This document shows, piece after piece, positions 1-9,022 of a stretch of 64,000 nt of DNA; within the stretch, counting starts at the first letter, position 1, and each line of letters starts with the position of its first letter. A model generated the notes under the pieces. It did not search any database. It was not told where the DNA came from and worked only from the letters and a program-made list of their open reading frames with translations. The position numbers were made by a program, and so were the translations under genes. The stretch lies in NCBI GenBank assembly GCA_021201815.1, contig JAJQEC010000144.1, positions 828 through 64,827 on the forward strand, in the 5' to 3' direction. Source of the stretch: Candidatus Azobacteroides sp. Its GTDB lineage: Bacteria; Bacteroidota; Bacteroidia; Bacteroidales; WRGA01.

Positions 1-11
1 GTATATAAACT

Positions 12-1730
12 ATGAAAAAGCTTTTATTGTTTTTCCTATCAATTATGATGGGGGTTGCTCTTGTGGCTCAAAATCGTCTGTATGTAAAACAAAATGGAGG
101 AAATGATGCAAATGACGGTACTTCCTGGGAAAATGCGTTAGCCACTCCCGATCAGGCATTTATGATGGCCGCCGATATGCCATCTCTGGAAGAAATCTGG
201 GTTGCACAAGATAAATATGTTCCCCAATATATTGCCGGCAATGGAGAGATTGAACGTGACCGTGCTTTTGTTCTGCCAGCCAATGTAAAGGTATATGGTG
301 GATTCTTCGGGACAGAAAACAAACTTAGTGAACGCATCCCACAAATTGGAGATAAAGGAAGTAACGGGCTTACTATCCTTAGTGGAGAAATTACTCCAGG
401 TGATACTGTGTTTCATGTGGTAATCGGGGCAACCAGAAATGGGGACTTTATCCATCTGGACGGCTTTACTATTGAAGGTGCAAGGAGACACGTACTTTCT
501 CCCGCTCCTATGTCTTTTTATGTAAATGGTCAGGTGGTTTACCGTGACAGGAGCAGTGCTATTTATTGCATAACCTATGAAAATGACCAGGCCGGTGATA
601 TTACATTGGCAAATAATACGGTAGTTGGTAGTGAAGTTTTTACTATTGCCAGTAGTACTTCCAGCGGAAAAGGCGGTACAACAACTTTCAGCAATAATTA
701 CATAGCCAATACCATTTTAAGTGCGTATGCAGGTGTAGAGCTGTTTACAAGTGGGGCAGGAGAAGGTGGAACTATTCTGTTTAATGAAAATAAAATAGAA
801 GATTGTTCGATAAATGCTTCTGTTCTTATGATGGCTATCCAGAATGGCCGTGCCGGGAAAATTTCCTTTACTACCAATACTATTAACAGAAGCAGTATTT
901 ATGCAGAATCTGCTGTCTCCGGTTTTAGTACGGCAGTATACGGAGGAAACGTAGAAATCATTAATAATGGAATCATTCATTGTGACACGAAAATTATTAC
1001 CGGCCATATTGCCGCCATGGTACCCAGTCAGGTAGATGGCGGGGAAATAACCGTGATCAACAATACCTTTATCTGTAATGATGGGCAAGCACTATCCTTA
1101 CAGGCTTTCGCCGAAGGTTCGAATTCAATCGGTAATATTATAGTTGCCAATACACTTATCTGGGGAAACAGTGGAAATAATATCAAGTATGTGGATTCCG
1201 CAAAACAAAGCCTCACTTTCTATAACTGTTTAGTGGAAGGAAAAACTGCGGAGAATCTGAATAGTTTTGTTGCTGGTTATTCTGGTATGGATAATGTAGA
1301 CGCAACCGGCTGGTTAGAAAGTGATATATTCGCTTCTCCTTCGCCTGCTTTCGGATATTACAGGCTTAAAGCAGGTAGTCCTGCCATAGATGCCGGTAAC
1401 GATAAATTTGTTCCTGACTATATCACTAGAGATGCTGGTTACGAGGCTCGTATTCTGGGAGAATCGGTAGATATCGGTGCGTATGAATATTTTGCTTATA
1501 ACCTGAGAGAAACTTCAGGGTTAGGAGAAATCAGTACCGGAAATGCGATTATTGAAGTAAATGATAACGTATTATTGGTTACGGTTCCTGAACTTTCACA
1601 GGTAAGTATTTACACGGTGGCCGGATTGCAGGTGGCTAATGTAAAGGTGGAAAATACCTATAGCCTGCCGTTGCCAGCAGGAGTTTATATTATTTCGATC
1701 AATGGTAAAACATGTAAAATCACGATCTGA
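12..1730 (+). CDS. Secreted beta-helix protein with T9SS sorting domain
   Basis: A hydrophobic signal peptide covers about residues 1-20. The segment GNDANDGTSWENA (about 29-41) is a common opening of Bacteroidetes surface beta-helix proteins. The middle (about 120-430) is rich in short N-N-T/I and G-x-I/V turns as expected of parallel beta-helix coils, and SPAIDAG...VDIGAYE (about 455-490) is the usual closing motif of this group. The last ~60 residues, ending in AGVYIISINGKTCKITI, resemble a type IX secretion C-terminal sorting domain, so the protein is probably exported to the cell surface. No lyase or hydrolase catalytic residues are recognised, so an enzyme function is not claimed. The ATG lies 11 bases into the window, so its promoter is out of view. 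A terminator follows at 1777-1809. Confidence 0.8.
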   Translation: MKKLLLFFLSIMMGVALVAQNRLYVKQNGGNDANDGTSWENALATPDQAFMMAADMPSLEEIWVAQDKYVPQYIAGNGEIERDRAFVLPANVKVYGGFFGTENKLSERIPQIGDKGSNGLTILSGEITPGDTVFHVVIGATRNGDFIHLDGFTIEGARRHVLSPAPMSFYVNGQVVYRDRSSAIYCITYENDQAGDITLANNTVVGSEVFTIASSTSSGKGGTTTFSNNYIANTILSAYAGVELFTSGAGEGGTILFNENKIEDCSINASVLMMAIQNGRAGKISFTTNTINRSSIYAESAVSGFSTAVYGGNVEIINNGIIHCDTKIITGHIAAMVPSQVDGGEITVINNTFICNDGQALSLQAFAEGSNSIGNIIVANTLIWGNSGNNIKYVDSAKQSLTFYNCLVEGKTAENLNSFVAGYSGMDNVDATGWLESDIFASPSPAFGYYRLKAGSPAIDAGNDKFVPDYITRDAGYEARILGESVDIGAYEYFAYNLRETSGLGEISTGNAIIEVNDNVLLVTVPELSQVSIYTVAGLQVANVKVENTYSLPLPAGVYIISINGKTCKITI

Positions 1731-1776
1731 TAAGATCGTAAAAGGCGGAATCGATGCTGCCTGATAATTCTATCAT

Positions 1777-1809
1777 AACGGGAGTTCAGTTTTAAACCGA
1801 ACTCCCGTT
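1777..1809 (+). terminator. Rho-independent terminator after the beta-helix gene
   Basis: An 11-bp perfect stem (AACGGGAGTTC at 1777-1787, GAACTCCCGTT at 1799-1809) with an 11-nt loop is followed by TTTG. It separates the first gene from the regulator at 2013. Confidence 0.8.
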
Positions 1810-1979
1810 TTGTTGTATAATGGAATCTGAGTTATCACCTAAATTTTTTATTGTAAAAAAAGAAATTGTTTTCCTGATAAAAAAACAGAAACCTGGCAAT
1901 GGGAAAGAAAATATTTTACTTCTGGTTTATTAAAAGAAGGAATAAAAGCTTTCAAAGGAATAAAATCCAAAATTTCTTT

Positions 1980-1987
1980 TAACTTTG
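1980..1987 (+). promoter_or_regulatory. Bacteroidetes -7 promoter box for the kelch regulator
   Basis: TAACTTTG matches the Bacteroidetes primary-sigma -7 consensus TAnnTTTG. It sits 26 bp before the ATG at 2013, giving a short leader. No clear -33 TTTG and no TTAA repeat array is seen upstream, unlike the three regulon promoters. Confidence 0.5.
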
Positions 1988-2012
1988 CCTTTACTTTTAC
2001 GAGGTTATTCAC

Positions 2013-4553
2013 ATGCTACGCAAATTCATTGTTTTTGTTTTTATTATAAGCACCTGTATTCTTAAAGGAAATAATCTGTATTATGGATTAACTTTTCTTT
2101 CTCATACCGTGAATCAGGATTTAAGGACTTCCCTGTTGTTGACCGACGAGGAGAAGTTGAGCTTCCCTTATGGATTCTCCCTGGAGTTTGATTTACGCAT
2201 GCAGGTAGAAGAGTTGGCCTATGGGTACATTTTCCGGATCATTACCGGAGATGAGCAAAGCCTGGATCTGGTAAGCAATGTAAATACCGGAAATTTGAAT
2301 TTTGTACTGGCCGGCATCGGAAGCGCTTTTTCAAATGTAGAATTTACCCTTGGGAAAGAAGAACGGCTGGATTGGATTAAGGTTAAACTAAAAGTCAATA
2401 AAGAAAATATAGAATGTACCATTAATAATGTTTCAAAAGAGATTCCTCATTCTCTTAACAACCTTCATGACGTACAAATCTTTTTCGGAAAAAATAAACA
2501 TCCTGTTTTCTATACGTCCGATGTACCTCCGGTGACAATCCGGGATGTGATCATGCGCAACCCGAAAGAAGAAATAATAAGAAACTGGCCTATGAACAGG
2601 CACAATAGGAATGAAGTATATGATGACGTAAAAAACAACGTCGCCCTTGTAGAAAATGGAGTATGGGAAATGGATAAACATGTACGCTGGGAAAAACAAT
2701 TTTCTCTTTCACTGATGGAGAAGAATGCCCAGATTGCTTATGATTCCTCCCAGGCAAGGGTTTTTATTGCTATCACAGATTCTGTTTTTATATATCATAT
2801 TAAAGAGAAAGAACTCGAAAAAAATCGGGTCATATCCGGAAGACCTTTCCGGAGTGGAGGAAGTCACATGGTGTATGATAACAAAAAACACCGGCTTATT
2901 TCTTATAGCCTTGTATATACGGACTTTAATACTTATGATTTTGAAAAAAGAGAATGGACTTCGGAGGAAATTGAAGAAGGATTACCGCCTATTCAGCATC
3001 ATAACCGGTATGTGCATCAGTCTTCGAATCAACTCATCTTGTTCGGTGGGTATGGAAATCATACCTACAATGCCGAATTAATAAAACATAATCTTGATAG
3101 CGGAAGATGGGAACGGGTAAATTTAGCCTCCTGCATTCCTCCCCGGTATTTAAGTGCAATGGGGTATGCCGGAGACGATAAATTATATATTCTGGGTGGA
3201 TTCGGAAGTACTTCCGGACGTCAGGAAGAGTCCCCAAAGAACCTGTATGATGTATATGAACTCGATTTCACGGATTATTCCTGCCGGCAGTTAACTTCCT
3301 TCTCCACACCCAAAGAGCCGATTGTATTCGGGAATAGCATGGTAATCGAGAAAAACGAAAATAAAATATATACATTGGCATATAATAACGACCGTTTCCA
3401 TTCTCCTTTGTATTTATTATCCCTGGATCTTACGTCTTCCGAAACAGAGATTCTGGGAGATTCCATCCCATATAATTTCCTGGATACGGAATCCTTTTGC
3501 GACTTGTTTCTGGATAAGGAAAGTTCCATGTTATATGCGGTGGTTTTACAGCGAAAAGAAGAGGCTGAAATATATGACCTGGAAATTTACTCACTTGCTT
3601 ATCCTCCCTTAAAAATTTCAGATGTGATGCAGACACCTCCCGGTAAGAGCTCCAATAAAACATGGATTGGAGTAGGAATCTTCGCTCTTTTGTTTTTATC
3701 ATTTATTTATTTCTTTTTTAAGAGAAAGAGACATTCTAAAGTAACCTGGATTGATACAAAAGAAACAGACACAAGAAAAGAAAAGAAAATAGACGTTAGT
3801 TCCATTGAGTTAAAAAAGCAACATTCCACCATTCGTCTTCTGGGTGGCTTTCAGGTGTTTGACCGGAATGGGAATGATATTACAGAACGTTTTACACCCA
3901 TCCTCAAACATATCTTTTTATTTATTCTGCTCAATTCTATCAAAGAAGGGAAAAAAATCACTTCCGATAAGCTGGATGAAACCTTCTGGGAAGGAATGGA
4001 TAAGGCCAGTGCGGCAAATAACCGCAGTGTGAATATCCGGAAGATCAGGGTGTTGCTGGAGAAAGTAAATGAAGATATTGTCCTTTCCAATAAAAACTCC
4101 TACTGGTCTTTATCATTGGGAAAAGATGTTTTTTGTGATTATTATGAAGCGATGATTCTGTTCAAAAAGATTCAGGAAGACAGGGCTATTAATAGGGAAG
4201 CGCTGGAAATGATCATGGAACTGGCTTCCGGTGGAATCCTGCTTCCTAATGTAAACCTGGAATGGGCGGATGCATTCAAAACGGAATACAACGAATTCCT
4301 GTCAGATGTATTGACAAAAGCTGTCCGGATACCGGAGTTTAATAAGGATTTGAAATTATTACTGCGAATCGCCAACCTTCTTTTATTATATGATAACCTG
4401 GATGAAGATGCCGTTCGGTTAAAGTGCAGGGTATTATTTGACCTGGGACAGAAAGGAGTATCCAAACAATGCTTTGATAAATATGTACAGGATCATGTAA
4501 AATTACTGAATGCCAAACCTAATTTTACCTATAAGGAGATGTTCGGTAAATAA
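2013..4553 (+). CDS. Membrane-spanning kelch-repeat sensor with cytoplasmic winged-helix (SARP/OmpR-like) regulator domain
   Basis: Probably a one-protein signal transducer. Signal peptide about residues 1-20; a LamG/concanavalin-like beta domain about 25-190; kelch/galactose-oxidase-type repeats about 230-530 (YVHQSSNQLILFGGYGNHTY and KLYILGGFG are typical blades); one transmembrane helix about 550-570 (WIGVGIFALLFLSFIYFFF) followed by basic residues (KRKRHSK), which places the C-terminus inside the cell. From about 605 (STIRLLGGFQVFD) to 700 there is a winged-helix DNA-binding domain like that of SARP/OmpR proteins, then an all-helical tail to 846 resembling a BTAD domain. Similar kelch/winged-helix proteins occur next to glycan loci in Bacteroides. 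It is the only transcription regulator in this window. The ligand is unknown. Its link to the TTAA-repeat promoters at 9321, 44900 and 57500 is inference. Confidence 0.8.
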   Translation: MLRKFIVFVFIISTCILKGNNLYYGLTFLSHTVNQDLRTSLLLTDEEKLSFPYGFSLEFDLRMQVEELAYGYIFRIITGDEQSLDLVSNVNTGNLNFVLAGIGSAFSNVEFTLGKEERLDWIKVKLKVNKENIECTINNVSKEIPHSLNNLHDVQIFFGKNKHPVFYTSDVPPVTIRDVIMRNPKEEIIRNWPMNRHNRNEVYDDVKNNVALVENGVWEMDKHVRWEKQFSLSLMEKNAQIAYDSSQARVFIAITDSVFIYHIKEKELEKNRVISGRPFRSGGSHMVYDNKKHRLISYSLVYTDFNTYDFEKREWTSEEIEEGLPPIQHHNRYVHQSSNQLILFGGYGNHTYNAELIKHNLDSGRWERVNLASCIPPRYLSAMGYAGDDKLYILGGFGSTSGRQEESPKNLYDVYELDFTDYSCRQLTSFSTPKEPIVFGNSMVIEKNENKIYTLAYNNDRFHSPLYLLSLDLTSSETEILGDSIPYNFLDTESFCDLFLDKESSMLYAVVLQRKEEAEIYDLEIYSLAYPPLKISDVMQTPPGKSSNKTWIGVGIFALLFLSFIYFFFKRKRHSKVTWIDTKETDTRKEKKIDVSSIELKKQHSTIRLLGGFQVFDRNGNDITERFTPILKHIFLFILLNSIKEGKKITSDKLDETFWEGMDKASAANNRSVNIRKIRVLLEKVNEDIVLSNKNSYWSLSLGKDVFCDYYEAMILFKKIQEDRAINREALEMIMELASGGILLPNVNLEWADAFKTEYNEFLSDVLTKAVRIPEFNKDLKLLLRIANLLLLYDNLDEDAVRLKCRVLFDLGQKGVSKQCFDKYVQDHVKLLNAKPNFTYKEMFGK

Positions 4554-4619
4554 TATAATATTCGGCTAAGAAGAACAGGTTTCTACTTCTCCGGCAACTT
4601 AACTGATTTTATCCCGCCT

Positions 4620-4985
4620 CTTCCCTTCGCAGAACTACTCTCTATACACAACTTTGTATGTTGTTGAAAAATGATAGATGTATGGAGCTGTTGAGCATAG
4701 CGTCCCGCTATGCTCCGGCTAAAAGCAGGCCTCCGGCCGGCAGATAGCCACAGCAAATGAAAATGCGGGTATAAGAATGAACCCATAAAACAGCCTTTTT
4801 CTTATGACAAGCGCAAAGACACAAGGGACGGAAGTTCTTCTTTATGGTTTTATGGTGGAAGAAGCAGGAAAAGAAACTGGTTTTTTTCAGCCCTGCGGCA
4901 AGTAATCACGGCTCTGCTGCCCGGAAGTATGATACCGGGTTTTGAATAAAAAGAGGTGTATAGAGAGTAGTTTAAAAAAGGGAAG
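4620..4985. repeat. MITE-like element with inverted terminal repeats, no ORF
   Basis: A 17-bp perfect inverted repeat (AACTACTCTCTATACAC at 4633-4649; its complement at 4956-4972) extends outward through a 5-base mismatch block to a further 8 matching bases (CTTCCCTT), giving roughly 30-bp ends and a 366-bp unit. Inside lies a perfect 10-bp hairpin with loop TCC (GAGCATAGCG at 4693-4702, CGCTATGCTC at 4706-4715) and a GGCC-TCC-GGCC hairpin. No credible coding sequence and no clear target-site duplication are seen. It fills most of the gap between the regulator and 5194. Confidence 0.5.
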
Positions 4986-5016
4986 TACCTTTTTGTTCCA
5001 AAAGGGGGAAGAGTTG
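4976..5016 (+). repeat. Partial copy of the CTTCCC/CCTTTT double-hairpin repeat
   Basis: GGGAAGTACC followed by a T-rich/A-rich stem and GGGGGAAGAGTTGG resembles the second half of the double-hairpin family seen complete at 33922, 34050 and 53791. The first hairpin is lost here, where the unit abuts the right end of the element at 4620-4985. Confidence 0.4.
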
Positions 5017-5160
5017 GATACAAATTAATAACCAAAGAGGAAGAAGTGAACACAAACTAATAATCCTATAAATAAAAAGAAAACAAACCTACCCTCTGAA
5101 AAAATAACCTTCTCCACCTAAAAAAATACACCATTCCATTGTGAAATGTACTAAAATGAG

Positions 5161-5168
5161 TATATTTG
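5161..5168 (+). promoter_or_regulatory. Promoter -7 box upstream of a small ORF
   Basis: TATATTTG matches TAnnTTTG, and TTGTG lies about 20 bp further upstream (5139-5143) as a plausible -33 element. The ATG at 5194 follows 25 bp downstream, which is the main support that the small ORF is transcribed. Confidence 0.5.
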
Positions 5169-5193
5169 CATAACAACCGGAAAAATAAAAAGA

Positions 5194-5490
5194 ATGGACT
5201 CATTGTATTTTTTACTTCTTATATATAGCATACTTCTGTTCTGGCTGCTGGCCTTTGTATGTATTTCTTTTTATAAAGGAGTAAACAGAGGAAATTCATC
5301 GCATCCTTTCTTTTCCGGAACAGAAAAATATAGCCCAGCCCTTAACGAAATAAAAATTACATCCTTTCTTGTTAAAAAGAAAAAGAATCTGTTTCAATCA
5401 GGTTCCATCAAACTTATTCGTCCGGTACCTTCTTTTCGTCAGCTTTTTCCCGGCCGGAATATTTCTTTTCGTCCCTCTTTTATTTCATAA
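5194..5490 (+). CDS. Small hypothetical membrane protein (98 aa)
   Basis: Not recognised. The N-terminus is one long hydrophobic helix (about residues 4-28, SLYFLLLIYSILLFWLLAFV), followed by a basic, Lys/Arg-rich tail with no visible fold. A good promoter box lies 25 bp before the ATG, but there is no obvious homologous domain, so it may be an expressed small membrane peptide or a chance ORF in a repeat-rich gap. Confidence 0.35.
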   Translation: MDSLYFLLLIYSILLFWLLAFVCISFYKGVNRGNSSHPFFSGTEKYSPALNEIKITSFLVKKKKNLFQSGSIKLIRPVPSFRQLFPGRNISFRPSFIS

Positions 5491-5572
5491 ATAACCTGAT
5501 AGGTACTTATTCTTCTGCTTTCTTTGCATTATCTTCCGGAAATTTTTTCTTTTTTCGCATAAAATATAAAAA

Positions 5573-5675
5573 ATGATGCTGCATCGGCTTCCGGATGACG
5601 CTACGTCATTTTCCGGACGACGCTACGTCGTTTAAAAAATGACGTAGCGTCGTCAAAAAAACGATGTAGCGTCAT
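5573..5675. repeat. Array of five hairpin units at exact 22-bp period (array 1)
   Basis: Five 15-bp units with 6-bp arms and a 3-nt centre start at 5573, 5595, 5617, 5639 and 5661, each exactly 22 bp after the last. Examples are ATGACG-CTA-CGTCAT at 5595-5609 and ACGACG-CTA-CGTCGT at 5617-5631. Units 3 and 4 also form a 14-bp perfect inverted repeat with each other (5616-5629 and 5641-5654), and units 2 and 5 pair with one mismatch, so larger nested hairpins are possible. A degenerate sixth unit may sit at 5683-5697. The rest of the 5491-6159 gap shows only AT-rich sequence and the hairpin at 6011. Function unknown. Confidence 0.85.
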
Positions 5676-6010
5676 CCGAAATCTCACTAAACGTTGTTAA
5701 AAATATGCCATAGATGGTTATTTTTGTGATGAAAAGCATGTATAACGCCTTTATTGCTTTTGATTTTGCTTTTCCGGAGAGAAAAAATTGCTTCCCTTGT
5801 GAAAATAATATTTATGAAAAGGCTTTTTGTATTCCTTATTGCTAAATAAAAATTTAATATTTCCCCTTGTGGATGATATATATAGTATAGTAGTTAGTAA
5901 CCTGTGATATAACATATTTTTTCTGGAAAACCCGTCTCTTTTTATCTGCCAGCTTTGCTGTTTTTACCAAAGCCACCTTGCTGGAGTTGGATTTAACCGG
6001 TTATAAAGAA

Positions 6011-6043
6011 CCCCTTCCCTTTTGCTCTAACAAAGGGAAGGGG
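6011..6043. terminator. Strong hairpin, probable terminator of the minus-strand gene
   Basis: A perfect 12-bp stem (CCCCTTCCCTTT at 6011-6022, AAAGGGAAGGGG at 6032-6043) with a 9-nt loop lies 117 bp beyond the stop of the minus-strand gene at 6160. Its sequence resembles the CTTCCC-type repeat family. Termination in either direction is inference. Confidence 0.5.
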
Positions 6044-6159
6044 GTAGGGGGTAGATATAGAATAACAAAATATGTTGTTACAAAACAGGGTAAAGCTGAC
6101 CCACTGCAATAGATACGGAAAGAAACCGACTTCCCATGTTTAATTGCATAACACCGGTT

Positions 6160-8661
6160 TTATTGACAAACTACCTTTTTAACATTCAGATTGCCGTTTA
6201 ATTCATATTTAATAAAGTAAACGTCGGCAGGATAACCGGAAGTATTCCAGCTGAATTCGTAATTACCTGGCGACAATAAGCTGTTATGGATGATACCGGT
6301 TACTTCCCGGGCATTGGCATCCCAGACCGTCAGGTTAATGTTGCAGGAGATGTCCAGATCAAAACCAATTTTCACTTCATTATTTTTACTACTGAAAGAA
6401 GCCGTAAAAGGATCTTCGTTACTATATTTGATTTCTTCTTGTAAACCTGTATATTCCATGGGGGCTCTTAAACCATAATTTTCACCGGCCAGTTCTTTTA
6501 GCAGTTGCTTAATAAATAATATCCCATTGCTATAATCACTTCTGACGATATACGCTCCCTCTTCATTGTACTGGTTTTCGAGGGTATAGTCCCGAATAGC
6601 TTCGGCAATACGAGTATTATAAGTATTGTTCGTAAAGAAAACATCACACATAAATTTAAAGTTGGCTTCCTTATCTTCCATATATTTCTCTATAACCAGC
6701 GGCCAAACCCGGTCACCGCAGCTTCTGGCATAGCTCACGAGATCGGCATACGAATTTTTTCCTGCCTCGTCACTGTTGTAAGCTTCCCGATTGTACAGGG
6801 CATTTTTCATAAGCGTCCTGCTGGCTGTATGTTTATCATTGAAGATCGTTTTTTCGGATAAGGTAAGTTTTGCTTTCAGGGATTCAAGCATGCTTACTTC
6901 TTCTTCCGTAAATTGTGGGTTCTCCAGTACCGAATAACCTTCCGCCAACGATTCATCCATGGACATAATGGCAGCTGACCGCTGTACAGCCGCCCGTTTA
7001 TAATGGTGTATGATTCCTCCACGACCGGAATTTTGTCTTTGGTGAAACTGTCTGAAACCTGACTCTAATTTACTTTCCCACCATGGACCGTGTTCATTTC
7101 CGTCGTTAGCGGTATTGCATATTGAAGCATGTCCTGAGCTGGTCCATATATCAATGGCAGCACTTGGGCTATTTAGGTTCAGACCCATTCGTTCGTAAGT
7201 CACCGCTCCATTATATCTTAATAAAGTTACTTCATTACCACTGCTATTTGTGGTATAATTTCCAAAAAATCCATCATCTGTCTTATATTGTGTCAAAGGA
7301 TTATCCGGAGCGCCATAAGGTCCGGAATAGGCATGTGTTACTACTCCTCCAGCCCACGAAAAACAGTTATAATTAACCGTACCGGCACTACTATGGGTAA
7401 TATATATATAATCTCTATAATTAGAACCTGTGCCGCCCCGTCTTAAATTAGCATACAGGTCACCGGTTCCTGTTGTACCCGTATTCCATGTGCTGACATA
7501 TACCGCTTTAGGGATATCTGTGGTTGCAGAATTGTAAACGGCATTAATAACAGGAAAATTATCTAAAATATTATAACAGCAATTAAATCCTATAATTTTA
7601 GTCGGAGCGGTCGCATCATTTTCAATGGTTATAAATGGTTCTTCAGTAGCATTTATCATAAAAGTTGAATAAGGATCTTTTGCTATAACAGTATTTGTTA
7701 CCAATACCCTTGAACAGGTTACCGGTAAATTGTTATAGGTTGTACCGCTGCTACCTCCCTGACTAATATAAAGGTCTACGTTTCCTGTTACTCCCGATGT
7801 CTTTGAATGGATTTTTACAAAATACATTCCCGGATACTGAATATCCGCATTGATTTCGGCATAATCACTGCCATCGGAAGCTTTTGCCCAAGAATAATTT
7901 CCGGGATTATTAAAACTATCACTAAAAAGACTAAGAACATGTGGAATGCTACCTTGGGACTTTTTTGAATAAATCTTTACACTACACGGAATGGGAAAAT
8001 AACACCGTACGTAAGCAGTGTAAGGATACGTCATATTTCTAACAAAGCTATAATCATATACTACGTTTTGAGGAGTATTGATAGCTGCCCGTGTTTCTTT
8101 TTCCTGAAAAATCTTTTCGTTTTCCACCTGCATGTCCGCCAGGCTCTGTTTATATGCCTCATCGGAGATCCTTGCTTTTTCTTTCACCATAGAAAGGCGT
8201 ATAAACTCTATATTCGGAATGACTGGCGCGTGGCCTCTGAAAGAAATAATATTGATTCCCTGCTGCAGGGCAATCGTTTCTTTTCCGCCTATCCGTTTTT
8301 TCCTGGCTTCCATAGCCTGCCAGTTTCCTTCCCTTGTTTCTGCGTTTATCCCGGATTCCTCTCCGTTCACCAGGATATCATAAGTCAAATAAGTCCCGTT
8401 ATATTTTTGTCCGCCCATGATCCATGCCGACAAATAATAATTACCGGACCGCGGCGCGTCGACCTCGAAAACCGCATACGCATACGTTTCGTTCCCATCA
8501 AAGGTGAGGTCTTTAATCACGACATCTCCCCCGATGTCTTTATTCTTTTCATAAAAGGCTCTCTGAGGAGAAAATGTTTCTTCTGCAGTTTCCTGCGCAT
8601 ACCCTGCAACTGCAACCATAAAAAAAACGGAGGACAAGAAAACAAAATTTTTTAGTTTCAT
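6160..8661 (-). CDS. Secreted multidomain protein with Cys/His peptidase-like core (DUF7689-like) and T9SS sorting domain
   Basis: Signal peptide about 1-22. Residues ~25-160 form a beta domain (carbohydrate-binding-like, NYYLSAWIMGGQ). Two pre-peptidase-like beta segments follow to ~400. The core has YNCFSWAGGVV with Cys433, then AIDIWTSSGHAS with His511 and GPWWESKL at about 526; a Cys in N-C-x-x-W and a later H-A plus W-E/x-S-K is the pattern of DUF7689, an NlpC/P60-like family. Peptidase activity is therefore a reasoned guess. Residues ~765-833 form a T9SS-type sorting domain ending NGNLNVKKVVCQ. A paralogue is at 36504-39026 with the same architecture. It is the only long gene on the minus strand and stands alone, with terminator-like hairpin 6011-6043 downstream. 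Confidence 0.8.
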   Translation of the reverse strand: MKLKNFVFLSSVFFMVAVAGYAQETAEETFSPQRAFYEKNKDIGGDVVIKDLTFDGNETYAYAVFEVDAPRSGNYYLSAWIMGGQKYNGTYLTYDILVNGEESGINAETREGNWQAMEARKKRIGGKETIALQQGINIISFRGHAPVIPNIEFIRLSMVKEKARISDEAYKQSLADMQVENEKIFQEKETRAAINTPQNVVYDYSFVRNMTYPYTAYVRCYFPIPCSVKIYSKKSQGSIPHVLSLFSDSFNNPGNYSWAKASDGSDYAEINADIQYPGMYFVKIHSKTSGVTGNVDLYISQGGSSGTTYNNLPVTCSRVLVTNTVIAKDPYSTFMINATEEPFITIENDATAPTKIIGFNCCYNILDNFPVINAVYNSATTDIPKAVYVSTWNTGTTGTGDLYANLRRGGTGSNYRDYIYITHSSAGTVNYNCFSWAGGVVTHAYSGPYGAPDNPLTQYKTDDGFFGNYTTNSSGNEVTLLRYNGAVTYERMGLNLNSPSAAIDIWTSSGHASICNTANDGNEHGPWWESKLESGFRQFHQRQNSGRGGIIHHYKRAAVQRSAAIMSMDESLAEGYSVLENPQFTEEEVSMLESLKAKLTLSEKTIFNDKHTASRTLMKNALYNREAYNSDEAGKNSYADLVSYARSCGDRVWPLVIEKYMEDKEANFKFMCDVFFTNNTYNTRIAEAIRDYTLENQYNEEGAYIVRSDYSNGILFIKQLLKELAGENYGLRAPMEYTGLQEEIKYSNEDPFTASFSSKNNEVKIGFDLDISCNINLTVWDANAREVTGIIHNSLLSPGNYEFSWNTSGYPADVYFIKYELNGNLNVKKVVCQ

Positions 8662-8919
8662 AAGTTAGAACTATTAAGATTAATAAAAAATGAATAAAAA
8701 TATATGTGGAAAAAATTTGTTTCTTGTATGATAAACGCTTAAAATGCAGCTGTTGGAGAATTTGTGTTTAAAGAATATATACACAAATATTAAAAATATT
8801 ACGTCAAATATATACAATATAATTTAAATGCCTTCACTTTATCGGCAATTTTTTTAACTATTGAAGATAAAATTACCTTTTATTTATTAGAAAATACTTA
8901 ATTGCTGTGTTATTTAATT

Positions 8920-8968
8920 GCCGTGTGCTAAGACAGTACGGCTAGTGATGTGCCACCCCTACGAGGCT
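8920..8968 (+). repeat. Two-hairpin module, degenerate copy A
   Basis: GCCGTG...ACGGC forms the first hairpin (8920-8942), and GCCACC...GAGGC a decayed second hairpin. It is the most diverged of the copies also found at 9113 (minus), 41789, 43588 and 43781 (minus). Confidence 0.45.
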
Positions 8969-9022
8969 ATGAAGCATTGATGTGGGGGCATTAATCTTTT
9001 CAATCAGGGTGACAACCTGGAT

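Noticed and set aside
5573-5675. CRISPR array
   Set aside because: Units are 15-bp palindromes every 22 bp with only about 7 bp between them and vary in sequence; there are no spacer-length unique segments and no cas genes.
8805-8827. Fourth TTAA-type promoter for the minus-strand gene
   Set aside because: The -7 box and one TTAA at the right 15-bp distance are present, but the second and third half-sites at +11 and +22 are absent; a single TTAA in AT-rich sequence is expected by chance.
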